DNA of 64,000 bases, from NCBI GenBank assembly GCA_002070265.1, contig MWCX01000016.1:1-64000 (forward strand), given 5' to 3'. This DNA is from Bacteroidetes bacterium ADurb.Bin174 (GTDB taxonomy: Bacteria > Bacteroidota > Bacteroidia > Bacteroidales > Paludibacteraceae). Both the position numbers and the translations under genes were made by a program. Numbering within the stretch: the stretch's first letter is position 1; every line of letters starts with the position of its first letter. Positions 61,913 through 64,000 of the stretch are shown here, piece by piece. The notes beneath the pieces were generated by a model. The model was not told the DNA's origin, did no database searches, and saw only the letters and a program-made list of their open reading frames with translations.

Positions 61913-61920
61913 TAACTTTG
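61913..61920 (+). promoter_or_regulatory. -7 box upstream of the second sulfatase
   Basis: TAACTTTG lies 46 bp before the ATG at 61967, in the divergent GH43-sulfatase region. No matching TTG is seen, so an activator-dependent promoter is possible. Confidence 0.5.
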
Positions 61921-61966
61921 TCCGTTAAGTGTCTTTTTAAGTTTGAAAAAAATATAATTTAAACGT

Positions 61967-64000
61967 ATGAAAAGAAATCGTGAACTTCTTATTTTTACAT
62001 CTCTGGTATGTACGTTTCAGGTTGCTGCACAAACGCAAAAGCCCAATATTATCGTAATTCTTGCTGATGATATGGGATATTCTGACTTAGGTTGTTATGG
62101 GAGTGAAATTAACACTCCAAATCTTGATACCTTAGCAGCCAATGGACTCAGGTTTACTCAGTTTTACAACTCTGCAAGAAGTTGCCCAACACGTGCATCT
62201 CTAATAACCGGTCTTCATCCACATCAGGCAGGTATGGGCTGGATGGCGGGAACGACACATTCTATTGAAGGATCTAATAGTTATCAGGGATTCCTGTCAG
62301 ATAATGCTGTAACCTTTGCAGAAGTACTTAAGAGTGCCGGATATTTTACTGCACAAAGTGGCAAATGGCATGTGGGAAACAGACCGACAACAATTCCGAC
62401 TGCCCGTGGATTTGATCGTAGTTATGAAGGTCAAGGTTTTTACTACTTAACCGACAATAACGGTGTTCATAAAATTAGAATTGATGGTGTTGCAACTGAC
62501 ATACGGGGCACCGATGATGGAAAAAATTGGTATTCAACCTATAAATGGGCAGAATGGGGAATTAAATACATCAATGAAGCCATACAAGACAATAAACCTT
62601 TCTTTTTGTATTTGCCGTTTAATGCTCCTCATTTCCCCTTGGCAGCCCCCGATTCAGTTGTAAATAAATACATTGGTCGCTATAAAAACGGTTGGAGTGA
62701 ATTACGAAAAGAGCGTTATGCCCGTCAGAAGTCGATGGGTTTAATAGATGATAAGTATATATTAACTCCCGATGATCCGAATTTCAAAAAATGGAGTTCA
62801 CTTACCCCTTTACAGCAAGCCCAACATGATTCAATCATGGCAACTTATGCAGCCTGTGTCGATATCATGGATCAGAGTATCGGGCGTGTGATTAAAACAT
62901 TGAAAGAAAAAGGTGTTTATGACAATACGCTCATTCTTTTTCTATCCGATAATGGAGGTAATGCTGAAGGTCCGGCTGATGGATTGGGCCGGAATTCCGG
63001 AACAGGGAAAATTGGTAGTGCGATGTCTTACATTCATTGTGGCGGAGGATGGGCAAATGCTCAAAATACCCCTTATAAAGAATACAAACATTATATTCAT
63101 GAAGGCGGGATTCGTACCTCGTTTATTGCTCACTGGCCTGCCGGCATATCAGCCAAAGGAGAACTTCGGCATCAACCCGCTCACCTGATAGATATTATGC
63201 CTACTTTAGTAGAAGTTTCAGGTTCGACATATCCGACCTCGTTTAGGGGTAAAGCAATTACTCCGATGCAGGGAGTATCTCTTGTTCCGGCTTTCGCAAA
63301 TCAGTCCTTAAACCGTGATACCCTGTATTGGGAGCATGAAGCAAACAGGGGAATACGTATTGGGGATATGAAATGTGTGGCCAAAGTTATTCCTGTCAGG
63401 GTGTTTTTACAAACTGACCATCTGAAATGGGAACTATACGATTTATCAGACGATCCCACCGAGATGAATAACCTTGCTTCATCGCGACCTGATGTTGTTC
63501 GGGAGATGGTTGAATGCTGGGAACAATGGGCTGTTCAAAAAGGAATACTACCCTGGCCATGGGGTAGTTATACGCCTCCAAAACCGGTAGAAGGGAATAT
63601 TGTTTTTCATTTTCCTTTTGATGGGAATTTGACAGATAGGAGTGTGAACAAGATCGAGCTTCAGAACACGACCCAAAACGAAAACTTTTTCTCTACTGAT
63701 TCGGTGGGCGTTTATGGTAATGCGTTGGCGCTTTCGGGTGAACCTGACACATTTCTGGAAATAACCCGTGCTGAATTGTTGAATCCGGCTACAAGCGACT
63801 ATACCGTGTGCGCATGGGTTAAAAACAAAAGTGATGTAAGTCACCATACGGAACATATCATCCTTCATCAGGCCTATAATGGTGCAGGAGCTACACGTTA
63901 CCTGCTAAGTTGTATCGGTTCAGGAGCAAATGGGAGCGATGTTTTAAAAGTGGGCACTTTTATAGGAGGAAGTCGTAATCTAAGTGTTGGTCAGGTTCCT
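61967..64000 (+). CDS. Ser-type sulfatase with LamG-like domain, cut by the window edge
   Basis: The frame is open from ATG 61967 to base 64000 (678 codons, no stop). It has a signal peptide (about 1-22, ending FQVAAQ), the sulfatase core NIIVILADDMGYSDLGCYG, the SARSCPTRASLITG motif with Ser at the formylglycine position (S-C-P-T-R), HVGN and LFLSDNGGNAEG. From about residue 545 a LamG-like concanavalin fold begins (IVFHFPFDGNLTDRS; YGNALALSG; YTVCAWVKNKS). A T9SS domain may follow outside the window. It forms a divergent pair with the GH43 gene. Confidence 0.9.
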   Translation, partial: MKRNRELLIFTSLVCTFQVAAQTQKPNIIVILADDMGYSDLGCYGSEINTPNLDTLAANGLRFTQFYNSARSCPTRASLITGLHPHQAGMGWMAGTTHSIEGSNSYQGFLSDNAVTFAEVLKSAGYFTAQSGKWHVGNRPTTIPTARGFDRSYEGQGFYYLTDNNGVHKIRIDGVATDIRGTDDGKNWYSTYKWAEWGIKYINEAIQDNKPFFLYLPFNAPHFPLAAPDSVVNKYIGRYKNGWSELRKERYARQKSMGLIDDKYILTPDDPNFKKWSSLTPLQQAQHDSIMATYAACVDIMDQSIGRVIKTLKEKGVYDNTLILFLSDNGGNAEGPADGLGRNSGTGKIGSAMSYIHCGGGWANAQNTPYKEYKHYIHEGGIRTSFIAHWPAGISAKGELRHQPAHLIDIMPTLVEVSGSTYPTSFRGKAITPMQGVSLVPAFANQSLNRDTLYWEHEANRGIRIGDMKCVAKVIPVRVFLQTDHLKWELYDLSDDPTEMNNLASSRPDVVREMVECWEQWAVQKGILPWPWGSYTPPKPVEGNIVFHFPFDGNLTDRSVNKIELQNTTQNENFFSTDSVGVYGNALALSGEPDTFLEITRAELLNPATSDYTVCAWVKNKSDVSHHTEHIILHQAYNGAGATRYLLSCIGSGANGSDVLKVGTFIGGSRNLSVGQVP

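Overview
The window is chromosomal DNA of a member of the Bacteroidota, probably Bacteroidales. The evidence is: promoters of the TTG-N19/20-TAnnTTTG type, near absence of Shine-Dalgarno sequences, several proteins ending in type IX secretion (T9SS) sorting domains, BspA-like repeats, DUF5053, Bacteroidota-type carbohydrate-active enzymes and an overall AT-rich composition. Genus or species cannot be set from this sequence alone.

Layout. 1-4.3 kb: secreted glycan-active proteins on the minus strand (a repetitive beta-sandwich protein running off the left edge, and a GH172/DUF2961 enzyme whose T9SS tail lies behind an in-frame stop). 4.4-5.2 kb: rplS and initiator tRNA. 5.2-12.1 kb: a giant BspA-like T9SS surface protein, with a membrane-bound AraC regulator upstream and a perfect 21-bp tandem repeat between them. 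12.2-19 kb: AAA/DUF4143 ATPase, pnp, peroxiredoxin, a lipoprotein, a decayed MBL-fold gene, acyl-ACP thioesterase and two copies of a 125-bp dispersed element. 19-22.4 kb: galK and galM, separated by a GxxExxY nuclease-fold gene embedded in tandem repeats. 22.5-27 kb: comF, dgkA, efp, argG, a GNAT and argR. 27.5-30.7 kb: uvrA carrying a complete DUF559 nuclease flanked by perfect 29-bp inverted repeats, inserted in frame. 31-34 kb: Fic with an AbiEi-like N-terminus and 31-bp-spaced iterons, then gph. 34-40.2 kb: an AT-rich accessory region with two homologous palindromic boundary elements bracketing a RecQ-like helicase-nuclease plus an unknown partner, followed by a lipoprotein and a nonsense-interrupted C10 protease. 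40.6-44.7 kb: mgsA, DUF5053, two tandem hicAB modules and small HTH regulators. 44.7-51.6 kb: a preQ1-I-like riboswitch ahead of a queuosine-precursor transporter, GDPD, GtrA, rsmA, rpoN, a PAP2-like protein and prfB with its programmed frameshift. 51.6-64 kb: a catabolic or secreted locus (tetraheme-SUMF1 fusion, Tat-exported oxidoreductase and isomerase, GH92, two Ser-type sulfatases, GH43).

The most notable theme is small PD-(D/E)XK-type nucleases tied to repeats: DUF559 inside uvrA, GxxExxY between tandem arrays, and a nuclease-tailed RecQ between palindromic elements. A second theme is structured intergenic repeats. One family of about 180 bp, with five copies, shows compensatory changes in its stems, which points to selection for the fold. 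All family calls were made by reading the sequence; no database search was run.
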